Of a stretch of DNA of 64,000 nt, positions 32,865 to 40,809 are shown piece after piece; the stretch's first letter is position 1; each line of letters opens with the position of its first letter. The stretch covers positions 49,027 to 113,026 of the forward strand of contig JBBQXS010000009.1 of the NCBI GenBank assembly GCA_038209365.1, written 5' to 3'. A program made the translations under genes and the position numbers. The DNA comes from DASQHW01 sp038209365. Lineage in GTDB: Bacteria > Actinomycetota > Acidimicrobiia > IMCC26256 > PALSA-610. The notes below the pieces were generated by a model. The model made no database searches and was not told the origin of the DNA. It saw only the letters and a list, made by a program, of their open reading frames with translations.

Positions 32865-32880
32865 TGTTCCACGTGAAACG
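32865..32880. promoter_or_regulatory. parS centromere site
   Basis: TGTTCCACGTGAAACG matches the parS consensus TGTTTCACGTGAAACA at 14 of 16 positions, with the central CACGTG and GAAAC arm intact; TGTTCCACGTGAAACA is itself a common natural variant. It immediately follows the rsmG stop and precedes parAB, a usual place for origin-proximal parS. I found no second equally good copy in the window. Confidence 0.9.
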
Positions 32881-33513
32881 TCACCACAGCGGGCGCTTCG
32901 CCGGTCGTCCCACACCGCGAGGTGCGTCGGCCGGTGCACTCCCCGTCTTCACGAAACACGCAAAGTGCGCGGCGGTGACCGCCTCGTAGCGCGGTGCTCC
33001 GAACCCGAGCGCTCGGAGCTCCGTGACCGGCCAGCGGGCCGGGTCCGGCTGGGGGGGCTCGCTCACCACGAGCAGCCCACCCGGCGCGACGAGCCCGGCC
33101 GCGATCTCCGCGGTCGCCGCCGGCGTCGCGAAGCTGCGGGCCGTCACCAACTCCACCTGCTCCCGAAGCTCCGAACGGCGGGCGGTCAGCTCGGCGCGCT
33201 CCTCGAGCACCTCGATACGCGGAGTCCACCCGAGACTGTCGATCTCCTTCCGGAGGTGCTCGCACCGGCGGTGGCCACTCTCGACCAGTACTGACCGAAC
33301 ATCGGGCCACCGCTCTGCCAGCACCAGCCCGGGAATGCCGGCCCCGGAGCCCAGGTCGAGCATCGACGCCGGAGGATGCCCGAGTTGGCGAACGGCCACT
33401 GCTGCGAAGCCGGCAGCATGGGTCAGATGGCTCTCGATCGTCCCCGGACCGAGGAACCCGAGGGTTCGGGCGCGTGTGAGGACCGCATAGAGCGGCTCCT
33501 CCTCGCCGCTCAC
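32881..33513 (-). CDS. rsmG: 16S rRNA (guanine-527-N7) methyltransferase
   Basis: The 210-residue GidB/RsmG enzyme methylates G527 in the 530 loop of 16S rRNA, a position linked to streptomycin sensitivity. The SAM-binding loop is MLDLGSGAGIPGLVLAE, followed by VLVESGHRRCEHLRKEIDSLG and the VTARSFATPA segment that contacts the target. Start ATG 33513 overlaps the jag stop by 4 nt. Order jag-rsmG-parA-parB is the standard origin arrangement. The C-terminal tail is Arg/Pro-rich and ends at the parS site. Confidence 0.95.
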   Translation of the reverse strand: MSGEEEPLYAVLTRARTLGFLGPGTIESHLTHAAGFAAVAVRQLGHPPASMLDLGSGAGIPGLVLAERWPDVRSVLVESGHRRCEHLRKEIDSLGWTPRIEVLEERAELTARRSELREQVELVTARSFATPAATAEIAAGLVAPGGLLVVSEPPQPDPARWPVTELRALGFGAPRYEAVTAAHFACFVKTGSAPADAPRGVGRPAKRPLW

Positions 33514-34484
33514 TCGGGGCGGATCACGACCCGACGGCGCGGGTCCTCGCCCTCGGACGCGGTGCTCACACCCTCGATCTCGGCAACGACGTCGTGCACG
33601 ACCTTGCGGTCGGGCGACGCCATGGGCTCCAGCGACCGTGCCGTACCCGCCGCTTTCACCTCGGCGGCAACCTTCGTCGCAAATGCCGCGAGCGCCTCCC
33701 GCCGGCGTTCCCGGTAGCCGGCGACGTCTACGTGAACCCGGGCACTGTGCCCGCCGGCATGATGCTGCACCGCCGCACGGACAACTTCCTCGAGCGCGTG
33801 CAACGTGACGCCCCGCGGCCCGACCAGGACACCGAGGTTCTCGCCTTCGATGCGAACGGTCACGTCATCGTCACCGATCTCCGTCTGGACGGTTCCCTCG
33901 AAGCCCATCACGCGGACGAGCTCGCCCGCGAACTCTGCCGCGTGCGCCGCCTGCTCCTCGACCGGCATTGTCTCGACGTCCACTTCCGCCTCCTGGTCCT
34001 CGTCGACGCGCGTCTTCGTACGCGGCGCGGGAGCACGGCTGCGCCCCTCGCCACTCGCCCCACCGCCACTGCTGCTCCCGCCCCGACCGCTCCCGTCGCC
34101 ACTGCTCGCGGGAACACCGCCCCCGCCCCGGCCACGACGTCGACGCGAGCGCTGACGGTCGGTCCCGGCACCATTGGCCGGCGAGTTGCTTGCCGGGTCG
34201 TCGTCGTCATCGGCAACGGCAGTGGGGGTGCGACCGCGGCCGCCGCCCGAGCCCCGGGGGCCTTGCCGTTCGCTGCGGGGCCGGCGGCGGCGGCGATCGG
34301 CCGGCTTCTCTCGGGACAACGGCTTCACCCGGGCGCGGATTCTCGCTTCCGAGCGGCGGAACAGACCGCCCCGGGGCTCGTCCAGCACTTCGAACTCCAG
34401 CTCGTCTTCGACCACTCCCAGTCGGTCGAGGGCGAGCTCCTTGGCGTCGTCGACCGTACGCGCCGTGACTTCGATCCAATCCAT
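33510..34484 (-). CDS. jag: Jag/KhpB RNA-binding protein
   Basis: The 324-residue protein has a Jag_N domain (3-54, IEVTARTVDDAKELALDRLGV and RGGLFRRSEARI), a long disordered linker (60-180) rich in Arg, Gly and Ser, a KH domain with GPRG at 222-225, and an R3H domain with Arg293-x3-His297. In firmicutes KhpB with KhpA binds RNA and affects cell division and wall elongation. The linker of about 120 residues is longer than usual. It starts 3 nt after yidC and overlaps rsmG, so it is part of the rpmH-to-rsmG transcript. Confidence 0.95.
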   Translation of the reverse strand: MDWIEVTARTVDDAKELALDRLGVVEDELEFEVLDEPRGGLFRRSEARIRARVKPLSREKPADRRRRRPRSERQGPRGSGGGRGRTPTAVADDDDDPASNSPANGAGTDRQRSRRRRGRGGGGVPASSGDGSGRGGSSSGGGASGEGRSRAPAPRTKTRVDEDQEAEVDVETMPVEEQAAHAAEFAGELVRVMGFEGTVQTEIGDDDVTVRIEGENLGVLVGPRGVTLHALEEVVRAAVQHHAGGHSARVHVDVAGYRERRREALAAFATKVAAEVKAAGTARSLEPMASPDRKVVHDVVAEIEGVSTASEGEDPRRRVVIRPE

Positions 34485-34487
34485 GTG

Positions 34488-35480
34488 TCAGCGCTTTCGT
34501 TTCTTCTTGCGGCGGGCGGCGTTCGCGGGAGGGCGGTTGCCGGTCCCGCCCCCGGACGCTCCGCCGCTCTTGCCGCCCCCGCGACGGGGTTGGGGAGGCG
34601 GTGCGGGAGGTGGCTTCGCGTCGCCCTCGCTCGCCTCGATCGCGGGTTTGGGTTTTGCCTTCTTGGCCGCCTCGCCCGGGTGCTCTTCGTCGTACATCTT
34701 GTTGAGCACGAAATGCTGCTGGCCGATGCGCCAACCGTTCGAGACAACGAAGTACAGGGTCGTCGCGGCATTGAGACGGTAGGAGATGAACCCGAAGAAC
34801 AGTGGCATCACGCGGGTGATCGTCTGCATCTGCTTGTTGATCGGGGCGCCCTGGCGCAGTTGCCGGGCCTGTGTCTGGCGGACCTGGTACCAGCCCGTGA
34901 ACACGACGAACGCGAGCAGGATCAGCCAGGGCAGCGCGTGGAGGACACCGTCCTTCAGGGCGTCCGCCGTCGAGAGATTGAGCTCGAGACCGAGGAAGTG
35001 CATCGCACTCGGCGTGTGCTGCTTGATCGCGTCCTTGCAGGCCGTCGGCGTCGTGCTTGCGCTCCCACAGAGGTCGACGTACAGCCGGTTGAACGTGCCC
35101 GTGCGCGGGATGTGGGCCTGGACGCCCGGGTCGCGGAACGTCCCGAACACCGCGATGCCGATCGGCAAGATGAGGAGCAGCGGCAGACAGCCGGCGAGGG
35201 GATTGATCTTGTTCTCTTGGTAGAACTTCAGCAGCTCCTCGTTCTGCTTCGCGCGGTCGTCCTTGTATTTCTGCTGGATCTTCTTGATCTCCGGCTGGAC
35301 GCGCTGCATCTGGATCATCGAACGCGTCTGCTTGGCGATCAGCGGGAATTGCACCGCCATCACGATCAGCGTGAGCACGATGATCGCGATGCCGAGATTG
35401 TGCGGGGGGATGGAGTACAGCAGCGCGAGCAGCCAACCGATTGCCCGATACAGCGGATCGAACGGGCTCCCTGCTAGCAC
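34488..35480 (-). CDS. yidC: Membrane protein insertase YidC
   Basis: A 330-residue Oxa1-type insertase with about five membrane spans. It begins MLAGSPFDPLYRAIGWLLALLYSI; then come IIVLTLIVMAVQFPLIAKQTRSMIQMQ, the cytoplasmic hairpin EIKKIQQKYKDDRAKQNEELLKFYQENKINPLAGCLPLLL and the late spans around PLFFGFISYRL and TLYFVVSNGW. The soluble tail of about 80 residues is Pro/Gly-rich and finishes in a lysine/arginine run, a ribosome-docking type of tail. GTG 35480 overlaps yidD by 7 nt. It inserts membrane proteins with or without SecYEG. Confidence 0.96.
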   Translation of the reverse strand: MLAGSPFDPLYRAIGWLLALLYSIPPHNLGIAIIVLTLIVMAVQFPLIAKQTRSMIQMQRVQPEIKKIQQKYKDDRAKQNEELLKFYQENKINPLAGCLPLLLILPIGIAVFGTFRDPGVQAHIPRTGTFNRLYVDLCGSASTTPTACKDAIKQHTPSAMHFLGLELNLSTADALKDGVLHALPWLILLAFVVFTGWYQVRQTQARQLRQGAPINKQMQTITRVMPLFFGFISYRLNAATTLYFVVSNGWRIGQQHFVLNKMYDEEHPGEAAKKAKPKPAIEASEGDAKPPPAPPPQPRRGGGKSGGASGGGTGNRPPANAARRKKKRKR

Positions 35481-35737
35481 GGCTGCCTCTCGTTGGGCGA
35501 GGGGGCGTGGCGCGGCGCCGGCACCGGATCGAACCCTTGACCGCCGAATGGATGGCAGCGGCTCAACCGGCGCACCGTGAGCCACGCACCGCGCGCACCG
35601 CCGTGGCACTCGACGGCCTCGCGGGCGTAGGTGGAGCATGACGGAACGAACCGGCACGGTGACGCTCGGTCAACCGTCACCCGCTGGTAGAGGTCGAGGA
35701 TTCGAAGCAAGCCCCGGCTCGCAAGCGACCGCTTCAT
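35474..35737 (-). CDS. yidD: Membrane protein insertion efficiency factor YidD
   Basis: The 87-residue YidD protein shows the family core YQRVTVDRASPCRFVPSCSTYAREAVECHGGARG and RLSRCHPFGGQGFDPVP, with the conserved cysteines. ATG 35737 has a GGGGGG(A) ribosome-binding sequence and overlaps the rnpA stop by 4 nt. It assists YidC at the membrane; the genes overlap and are co-transcribed. Confidence 0.95.
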   Translation of the reverse strand: MKRSLASRGLLRILDLYQRVTVDRASPCRFVPSCSTYAREAVECHGGARGAWLTVRRLSRCHPFGGQGFDPVPAPRHAPSPNERQPC

Positions 35738-36069
35738 GACATTCCCCCCGAATGCGCCCGGAGAACCGCGCGGAGCGCGTCCGACAGCTCGCGATACGTC
35801 GCAGTCGCGGCCGCCGGAGCCGCGGACACCAGATAACCCCACCCCGGTTGGAGCAACTCGTACTGTTCGCGCACTGCGGCACGGAGCCGACGCCGCACGC
35901 GGTTGCGCACGACCGCATTCCCGACCGGCCGGCCGACCGCGAACGCGATCCGCGGCGGCTCGTGACGCGTGGAAAGCACGGCGGCACTCACCTGGAGGGC
36001 CCCGGATCGGCGGCGACGCCCATGAGCGATCGCCCGGAACATTGCGCGGTCACGAACGGACCAGATCAG
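35734..36069 (-). CDS. rnpA: Ribonuclease P protein component
   Basis: RnpA is the protein cofactor of the RNase P ribozyme, which trims tRNA 5' ends. The RNR motif region is clear: RIAFAVGRPVGNAVVRNRVRRRLRAAVRE. The start is unusual. The only ATG, at 36042, begins MFRAIAHG and would cut off the first helix of the fold; the family's V-R-D-R-x-x-F segment (SVRDRAMF) lies just upstream. An in-frame CTG at 36069 overlaps the rpmH stop as CTGA, the same 4-nt coupling used at the other junctions, giving a 111-residue protein. I annotate that start with moderate confidence; the gene itself is certain. Confidence 0.88.
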   Translation of the reverse strand: MIWSVRDRAMFRAIAHGRRRRSGALQVSAAVLSTRHEPPRIAFAVGRPVGNAVVRNRVRRRLRAAVREQYELLQPGWGYLVSAAPAAATATYRELSDALRAVLRAHSGGMS

Positions 36070-36200
36070 GCTGAGAGATTGGAGCGACCCTTGCCGCGCC
36101 GACGGCCGATGACCGCTCGACCGCCGCGGGTGCGCATCCGGAGCCGGAAGCCGTGAGTCTTCTTTCGCTTCCGGTTGTTCGGCTGGAACGTCCTCTTCAC
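36066..36200 (-). CDS. rpmH: Large ribosomal subunit protein bL34
   Basis: This 44-residue basic protein reads MKRTFQPNNRKRKKTHGF, then RMRTRGGRAVIGRRRGKGR, the unmistakable L34 sequence. It starts with GTG at 36200, preceded on the minus strand by GAGGAGG-like sequence. It is first in the leftward rpmH-rnpA-yidD-yidC-jag-rsmG run and divergent from dnaA, the most conserved landmark of bacterial origins. An overlapping longer frame beginning at ATG 36204 is in the rnpA phase and is not the gene. Confidence 0.97.
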   Translation of the reverse strand: MKRTFQPNNRKRKKTHGFRLRMRTRGGRAVIGRRRGKGRSNLSA

Positions 36201-36523
36201 GCATGGCCTCCTCGAACGCCCGGGCCGAGGTAGGGGGCCCAGGGGCGAGCGCGCCGCAGGATTTGACGTCTGCGCGCGCGGCTGGACGGGGCAGTGTATG
36301 CCCGACGCGCGCGCCCGGCAATGCGGGCGCGGGCTGGGAGAGGTTGCTTGTTGGCTTGTGCACAGCGCGCTAGCGTGCCGCTTCCCGCGCAGCCGGCCGG
36401 CCCCGGTTCCGGGAGCACTTCCCCGCTATTGGCCGAGGAGCGGCGGGCCCCCGGGTCAGCTTCTCCACACATGTGGAAAGCCCTGTGGACAACGGGCTTC
36501 GGCGAACAATCGGGGAGTCGACC
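36201..36523. promoter_or_regulatory. rpmH-dnaA divergent region with DnaA boxes
   Basis: This 323-bp non-coding segment must carry the rpmH and dnaA promoters. DnaA-box matches are TTGTGCACA at 36356-36364, TTCTCCACA at 36461-36469, CTTTCCACA (minus strand) at 36472-36480 and a perfect TTGTCCACA (minus strand) at 36484-36492. The last three fall within 32 bp just upstream of the dnaA GTG, so DnaA probably represses its own gene. I see no DnaA-trio run beside them. Confidence 0.78.
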
Positions 36524-37924
36524 GTGGGTACTCCAGCGGCAGATGACCTCTGGGCAAGAGTCGCGGCGGCGGTGCGGGCCCAGCTCTCCGAGGCCACATG
36601 GAACACATGGTTCCAAGGTGTGCACGGCCAAGACGCCAGCGAAGACACGCTCCTGCTCTCCGTCCCCAGCTCCGTGGCCGTCGATCGCATCCGCACCAGC
36701 TACCTGGGACTCCTCGCCGACGCCGTGCAAGCACTCACCGGTGTGCCGCACCGCATCGACCTCATGGTCACGACCGAGGCCCGGCTCGAGCATCCGGCCG
36801 ACGATTTCACGCCTCCGCCGCCGCTGGCGCGCCTGACCGAAGAACGGCCCCGTCCTCCCGACCTGGACACCGCCACGCCGTGGCCGACGACCCAGTTGCA
36901 TCCCAGGTACAGCTTCGACCAATTCGTGATCGGCGCGTCCAACCGTTTCGCGCACGCGGCTGCGCTTTCGGTGGCCGAGAGTCCCGCTCGCTCGTACAAC
37001 CCCCTGTTCATCTACGGCGCGGCCGGCCTCGGCAAGACGCATCTGCTGCATGCCATCGGTCACCACGTCCGCGCATTGTTCTCGAGCAAGCGCGTTCGGT
37101 ACGTCTCCACCGAGACGATGATGAACGAGTTCGTTGACGCCATGCGCTCCAAGGGCATGCCCGCGTTCAAACGCCGGTATCGCGAAGTCGACGTGCTGCT
37201 CGTCGACGACATCCAATTCCTCGAGCGCACCGAGCAGCTCCAGGAGGAGTTCTTCTACACGTTCAACGACCTGCACGGCCGTGGGAGCCAGATCGTCATC
37301 TCGTCGGACCGGCCACCCAAGTCCATTGCAACAATCGAGGACCGGCTGCGCAGCCGCTTCGAGTGGGGCTTGATCACCGACGTCCAGCCGCCGGAATTCG
37401 AGACGCGCCTTGCCATCCTCCGCAAGAAGGCCGAAGCGGAGCACCTCGACGGAATTCCGAACGACGTGCTGGCCTTCATCGCCGACAACGTCGTCGACAA
37501 CGTGCGCGAGCTCGAAGGGTCACTGATCCGGGTGGCCGCGTATTCCAGCCTGCACCGCGTCCCTCTCACCGACGACGTCGCCAAGGAGGTGCTCGCCGAC
37601 CTCCTGCCCGCCTCGCGGCCACGCATCATCACCCCCCAGGTGATTCTGGAAGAAACCGCCAAGATGTTCGGCTGGACCATCGACGACCTGTGCGGCAAGA
37701 GCAGGCGCCGGCCCCTCGTGACCGCGCGCCAGATCGGCATGTACGTCTTCCGGGAGCTGACCGACTACAGCTATCCGAAGATCGCCGAGGAGTTCGGGGG
37801 CCGCGACCACACCACCGTGATGCATGCCTGCGAGAAGATCCGGGCGCAGATGGCAGAGAAACGCGTGGTGTTCGAGCAGGTCAACGAGCTGATAAGCCGT
37901 ATCAAGCACGGAGCGAGTGGATAA
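36524..37924 (+). CDS. dnaA: Chromosomal replication initiator DnaA
   Basis: The 466-residue initiator has domain I (LWARVAAAVRAQLSEATWNTWF), a proline-rich domain II (about 90-125), the AAA+ domain III starting YSFDQFVIGASNRFAHAAA with Walker A GAAGLGKTHLL (165-175) and Walker B LLVDDIQFLE, and the domain IV helix-turn-helix with the signature GGRDHTTVMHACEKI. GTG 36524 has GGGGAG 7 nt upstream and gives the normal N-terminus. An in-frame ATG at 36473 lies inside a DnaA-box cluster and is rejected. It binds the boxes on both sides of the gene and loads DnaB. Confidence 0.97.
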   Translation: MGTPAADDLWARVAAAVRAQLSEATWNTWFQGVHGQDASEDTLLLSVPSSVAVDRIRTSYLGLLADAVQALTGVPHRIDLMVTTEARLEHPADDFTPPPPLARLTEERPRPPDLDTATPWPTTQLHPRYSFDQFVIGASNRFAHAAALSVAESPARSYNPLFIYGAAGLGKTHLLHAIGHHVRALFSSKRVRYVSTETMMNEFVDAMRSKGMPAFKRRYREVDVLLVDDIQFLERTEQLQEEFFYTFNDLHGRGSQIVISSDRPPKSIATIEDRLRSRFEWGLITDVQPPEFETRLAILRKKAEAEHLDGIPNDVLAFIADNVVDNVRELEGSLIRVAAYSSLHRVPLTDDVAKEVLADLLPASRPRIITPQVILEETAKMFGWTIDDLCGKSRRRPLVTARQIGMYVFRELTDYSYPKIAEEFGGRDHTTVMHACEKIRAQMAEKRVVFEQVNELISRIKHGASG

Positions 37925-38134
37925 GGCTGTGGACAGACGAGGAGATCTTTCGTCGAGCCGGGGACGTGTCTCGCCCGGAGCGTGCGCCGGGCGAGAGCCT
38001 GTGCACAACGATGGAAACCGCGGTGCATGCCCATCGGCGTCGCGACCAGCACCGATCGCCGGTTCTCCACAATCCACAGCCCCTACTACTAAGACCAAGA
38101 AGAATTGCAACATGACGGTGTCGAGGAGGACGGT
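37925..38134. other. oriC: dnaA-dnaN spacer with DnaA boxes and DnaA-trios
   Basis: The 210-bp spacer has DnaA boxes CTGTCCACA (minus strand, 37928-37936), TTGTGCACA (38000-38008), TTCTCCACA (38063-38071) and CAATCCACA (38070-38078). The last two run head to tail. After a short GC-rich step (GCCC, 38079-38082) comes CTACTACTA at 38083-38091, whose lower strand reads 3'-GATGATGAT-5', three DnaA-trios, then an A-rich tract to about 38112. This is the box/GC/trio order of the basal unwinding element described for Bacillus. Gene orientation flips at dnaA, which agrees. Confidence 0.88.
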
Positions 38135-39229
38135 GTGAAGTTCCGGTGCGAGCGTGACACTCTTGCCGATGCTGTCGCGACCGCACAGCGAACTGTCGCG
38201 AGTCGGAGCGGCGCGTTGCCGGTACTCCAGGATCTCCGCGTGACGGCAACCGAGGACGGGCTCGAGCTGATCGGCTCCGACCTCGAGATCACCAACCGTG
38301 TGCGAGTCCCCGCGGAAGTGGAAGAGACGGGCGTCGCGGTCGTACCCAAGCTCCTCGGTGAGATCGTGCGGCGACTCGAACAGGGTTCGGTAACGGTGAC
38401 GGTCACCGGTGACGAAGCGGTGATCACCGCCGGTCGCTTCTCGACGTCCTTGCGATTGAAGCCGGCCGAGGACTACCCGCGGTTGGCGTCGCCTGACGGT
38501 GAAGGAGTCAAGGTCGACGCGTCGGCGTTCGCGGCGGCGCTCCGCCAGGTCGTACGCGCGGCGTCCAAGGACGATCTGCGCCCGATCCTCACCGGTGTGT
38601 TGCTCACCGCACATGGGGGAGGTCTGCGACTCGTCGCGACCGACTCGTACCGGCTGGCCGTACGCGACCTGAGCGGCGTGAGCATGCTCAAAGAGGGCCA
38701 GCGGGTGCTCGTCGCGGCCAAGGGTCTCGCCGAGGTGCAGCGTCTCGCCGGCGACGGTGAGATCGAGGTCGTGTTGCGGGAACGCGACGTGGTGTTCCGC
38801 ACCTCACGCGCCGAGGTCACCGCCCGCCTCATCGAAGGTGACTTCCCGAACTACGAGCAGTTGATCCCGAGCGGCTACCCCAACCGGCTCACGGTCGCGC
38901 GCGAAGCGTTGCTCGACGCGTTGGATCGGGTGCAGATCGTGGGACAGAACCGAGACAACGCGGCAGTGCGGCTGGCGATGAGCGCAGAAGGGCTGGAGCT
39001 CTCGATGTCGGCCCAGGACGTCGGCAACGCGCAAGAGACGCTCGACGCCAAGTTCGAGGGAGGTGAGCTCACGGCCGCGTTCAATCCGGTGTTCCTACGC
39101 GAGGGTGTCGACGCGGTCGAGTCCGCCGAGGTCGCGCTGGAGACGATCGATCCGTTGAAACCGGCCACCTTGCACTCGGCCGACGCCGGCGACTTCTTGT
39201 ACTTGCTGATGCCTGTGCGTACGTCCTGA
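38135..39229 (+). CDS. dnaN: DNA polymerase III beta sliding clamp
   Basis: The 364-residue clamp has three repeated domains; recognisable parts are MKFRCERDTLADAVATAQRTV, RSGALPVLQDLRV, ASKDDLRPILTGVLL, ATDSYRLAVRDL and the C-terminal LLMPVRTS, whose M-P-V/M-R end is diagnostic. GTG 38135 follows GGAGGA at 5 nt. It tethers DNA polymerase and serves as a platform for partners with C-terminal clamp motifs such as NucS in this window. It is 17 nt before recF. Confidence 0.97.
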   Translation: MKFRCERDTLADAVATAQRTVASRSGALPVLQDLRVTATEDGLELIGSDLEITNRVRVPAEVEETGVAVVPKLLGEIVRRLEQGSVTVTVTGDEAVITAGRFSTSLRLKPAEDYPRLASPDGEGVKVDASAFAAALRQVVRAASKDDLRPILTGVLLTAHGGGLRLVATDSYRLAVRDLSGVSMLKEGQRVLVAAKGLAEVQRLAGDGEIEVVLRERDVVFRTSRAEVTARLIEGDFPNYEQLIPSGYPNRLTVAREALLDALDRVQIVGQNRDNAAVRLAMSAEGLELSMSAQDVGNAQETLDAKFEGGELTAAFNPVFLREGVDAVESAEVALETIDPLKPATLHSADAGDFLYLLMPVRTS

Positions 39230-39246
39230 GCCCCGGCCTGGTTGCG

Positions 39247-40392
39247 ATGCGCGCGGCCGCCGAAGCCCTCCCGGCGACGAGCGTCGGGCACTTGTGGCTG
39301 ACCGATTTCCGCGGCTTTCACGCCGTCGACATCGAGCTGACGCCCGGTCTCACGGTGCTCTACGGCGCGAACGGGCAGGGCAAGAGCAGTCTGCTCGAAG
39401 CCGTGGGCTGGGTGGCGCGTACACGATCCTTTCGTGGGGTCGCCGACGCGCTGTTGGTGCGCGCCGGCGCCGAGCAAGCGGTCGTGCGTGCGGAAGTCCG
39501 GTCTGGAGAGCGGCACCAGTTGCTCGAGGCCGAGATACGGGTCGCGGGCCGCAACCGGATCCTGTGCAATCGCCAGCCGGTGGCGCGCGCCCGGGATCTG
39601 CATGGCTTGCTGCGCGTCACGGTGTTCTCACCGGACGACCTCGCGCTGGTCAAAGGCGGCCCGGCCGAGCGGCGCGAGTACCTCGATGAGCTGCTGGCGA
39701 TGCTGTCGCCGCGCTACGACGCGGCGCGCGGCGACTTCGAACGGGTGCTGAAGCAACGCAATGCGCTGTTACGCGCCGGTGTGCGTGACGAAGAAGCGCG
39801 TGTCACGCTCGACGTATTCGACGAACAGCTCGTGCACGCGGCCGCCGAGCTCACGCGCGGTCGTCTGCGGCTCGTGGAACGCCTCCTGCCCGCGATCGCA
39901 CATGGTTACGGCGTGCTCGCCGACGGCACCGGCGACGTGCATGCGACCTACGACGCGGAATGGTCGGACGCTCCCTTGGATGCGTCGGACAGCGACGCCG
40001 TGGAGGCCGGATTGCGCGACGCGATCGCGGCGCGGCGGCGCGCAGAGATCGAACGCGGGTTGACGCTCGTCGGCCCCCACCGTGACGAGTGGCGCCTGAC
40101 GATCGGTGGCCTCGACGCGCGTCATCAAGCGTCCCAGGGTGAACAGCGCACGCTCGCGCTCGCGTTGCGGCTGGCCGGACACGAGGTTGTCGGCGCGCTG
40201 ACCGGTGCCGTGCCGGTGCTCCTGCTCGACGACGTGTTCAGCGAGCTCGACGCCGCACGGGGCACCGCGCTCGTGCACAACCTTCCCGCCGGCCAAACAC
40301 TGTTGACGACCGCCGGGGTCGTTCCCCCCGATGTCGTCGCCGAGCGCCGGTTGCGTATTCACGAGGGTCGTATCGAAGGTGCCGCCACGTGA
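39247..40392 (+). CDS. recF: Recombination mediator RecF
   Basis: The 381-residue SMC-like ATPase has Walker A LYGANGQGKSSLLEAV, the VFSPDDLALVKGGPAERREYLDELL segment, ABC signature SQGEQRTLALALRLA and Walker B PVLLLDDVFSELDAARG. It loads RecA at single-strand gaps with RecO and RecR. ATG 39247 precedes an unusual 12-residue lead-in before HLWLTDFRGF. It overlaps the DUF721 gene by 4 nt. Confidence 0.96.
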   Translation: MRAAAEALPATSVGHLWLTDFRGFHAVDIELTPGLTVLYGANGQGKSSLLEAVGWVARTRSFRGVADALLVRAGAEQAVVRAEVRSGERHQLLEAEIRVAGRNRILCNRQPVARARDLHGLLRVTVFSPDDLALVKGGPAERREYLDELLAMLSPRYDAARGDFERVLKQRNALLRAGVRDEEARVTLDVFDEQLVHAAAELTRGRLRLVERLLPAIAHGYGVLADGTGDVHATYDAEWSDAPLDASDSDAVEAGLRDAIAARRRAEIERGLTLVGPHRDEWRLTIGGLDARHQASQGEQRTLALALRLAGHEVVGALTGAVPVLLLDDVFSELDAARGTALVHNLPAGQTLLTTAGVVPPDVVAERRLRIHEGRIEGAAT

Positions 40393-40703
40393 CGGGGGAA
40401 GATCCGGTGCCGTTGCGAGACGCGCTCGCGGCTGTCGGCAAGGAGCTCGGGCTCCCCACGACCAACGACCTCGACGTGCTCATCGGGCTGTGGTCCGAGC
40501 TCGTCGGAAACGACGTCGCGCAGCACGCGCGGGTGCGATCGGTGCGCGACGGAGAATGCACGATCGAGGTCGACGGGCCGGCGTGGGCGACCCGTGTGCG
40601 ATACCTCATGGGCGACCTTCGACGGCATGCGAACGAACGCTGCCGGGAGGGCTTTGTGACCACTGTGAGAGTCGTCGTGACGGCGCCGCGAAGAACGATT
40701 TGA
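40389..40703 (+). CDS. DUF721 family protein
   Basis: A 104-residue protein of the DUF721 (DciA-like) family, with PLRDALAAVGKELG at the start and the core LIGLWSELVGNDVAQHARVRSVRDGECTIEVDGPAWATRVRYL. In bacteria lacking DnaC or DnaI, DciA proteins of this fold assist loading of the DnaB helicase; the mycobacterial homologue lies at the same place between recF and gyrB. No other helicase loader is visible in the window, so a DciA role is attractive. Confidence 0.9.
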   Translation: MTGEDPVPLRDALAAVGKELGLPTTNDLDVLIGLWSELVGNDVAQHARVRSVRDGECTIEVDGPAWATRVRYLMGDLRRHANERCREGFVTTVRVVVTAPRRTI

Positions 40704-40718
40704 ACGTCCCTCTTCTGG

Positions 40719-40724
40719 TAGACT
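40719..40724 (+). promoter_or_regulatory. Possible gyrB -10 element
   Basis: TAGACT in the 106-bp DUF721-gyrB spacer fits the actinobacterial TANNNT -10 pattern and lies about 86 bp before the gyrB start. No -35 hexamer is found at 16-18 bp spacing (TTGAAC at 40700-40705 is too near), so the assignment is tentative. Confidence 0.3.
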
Positions 40725-40809
40725 GCACCTACCGAAAACACCCCCGCTGACCAGGTATTTCGCGTGCCGGACCGGGGTGTTGCAGCACGCTTCAAAAGGA
40801 CTCGCGCGC

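Noticed and set aside
33594..35477. Long plus-strand frame (about 627 codons) opposite jag and yidC
   Set aside because: Shadow of conserved genes; low-complexity Ala/Thr/Pro sequence mirrors the Gly/Arg linker of Jag.
36473..36523. ATG at 36473 as the dnaA start
   Set aside because: It falls inside a DnaA-box cluster and lacks a ribosome-binding site; GTG 36524 has GGGGAG and gives the usual N-terminus.
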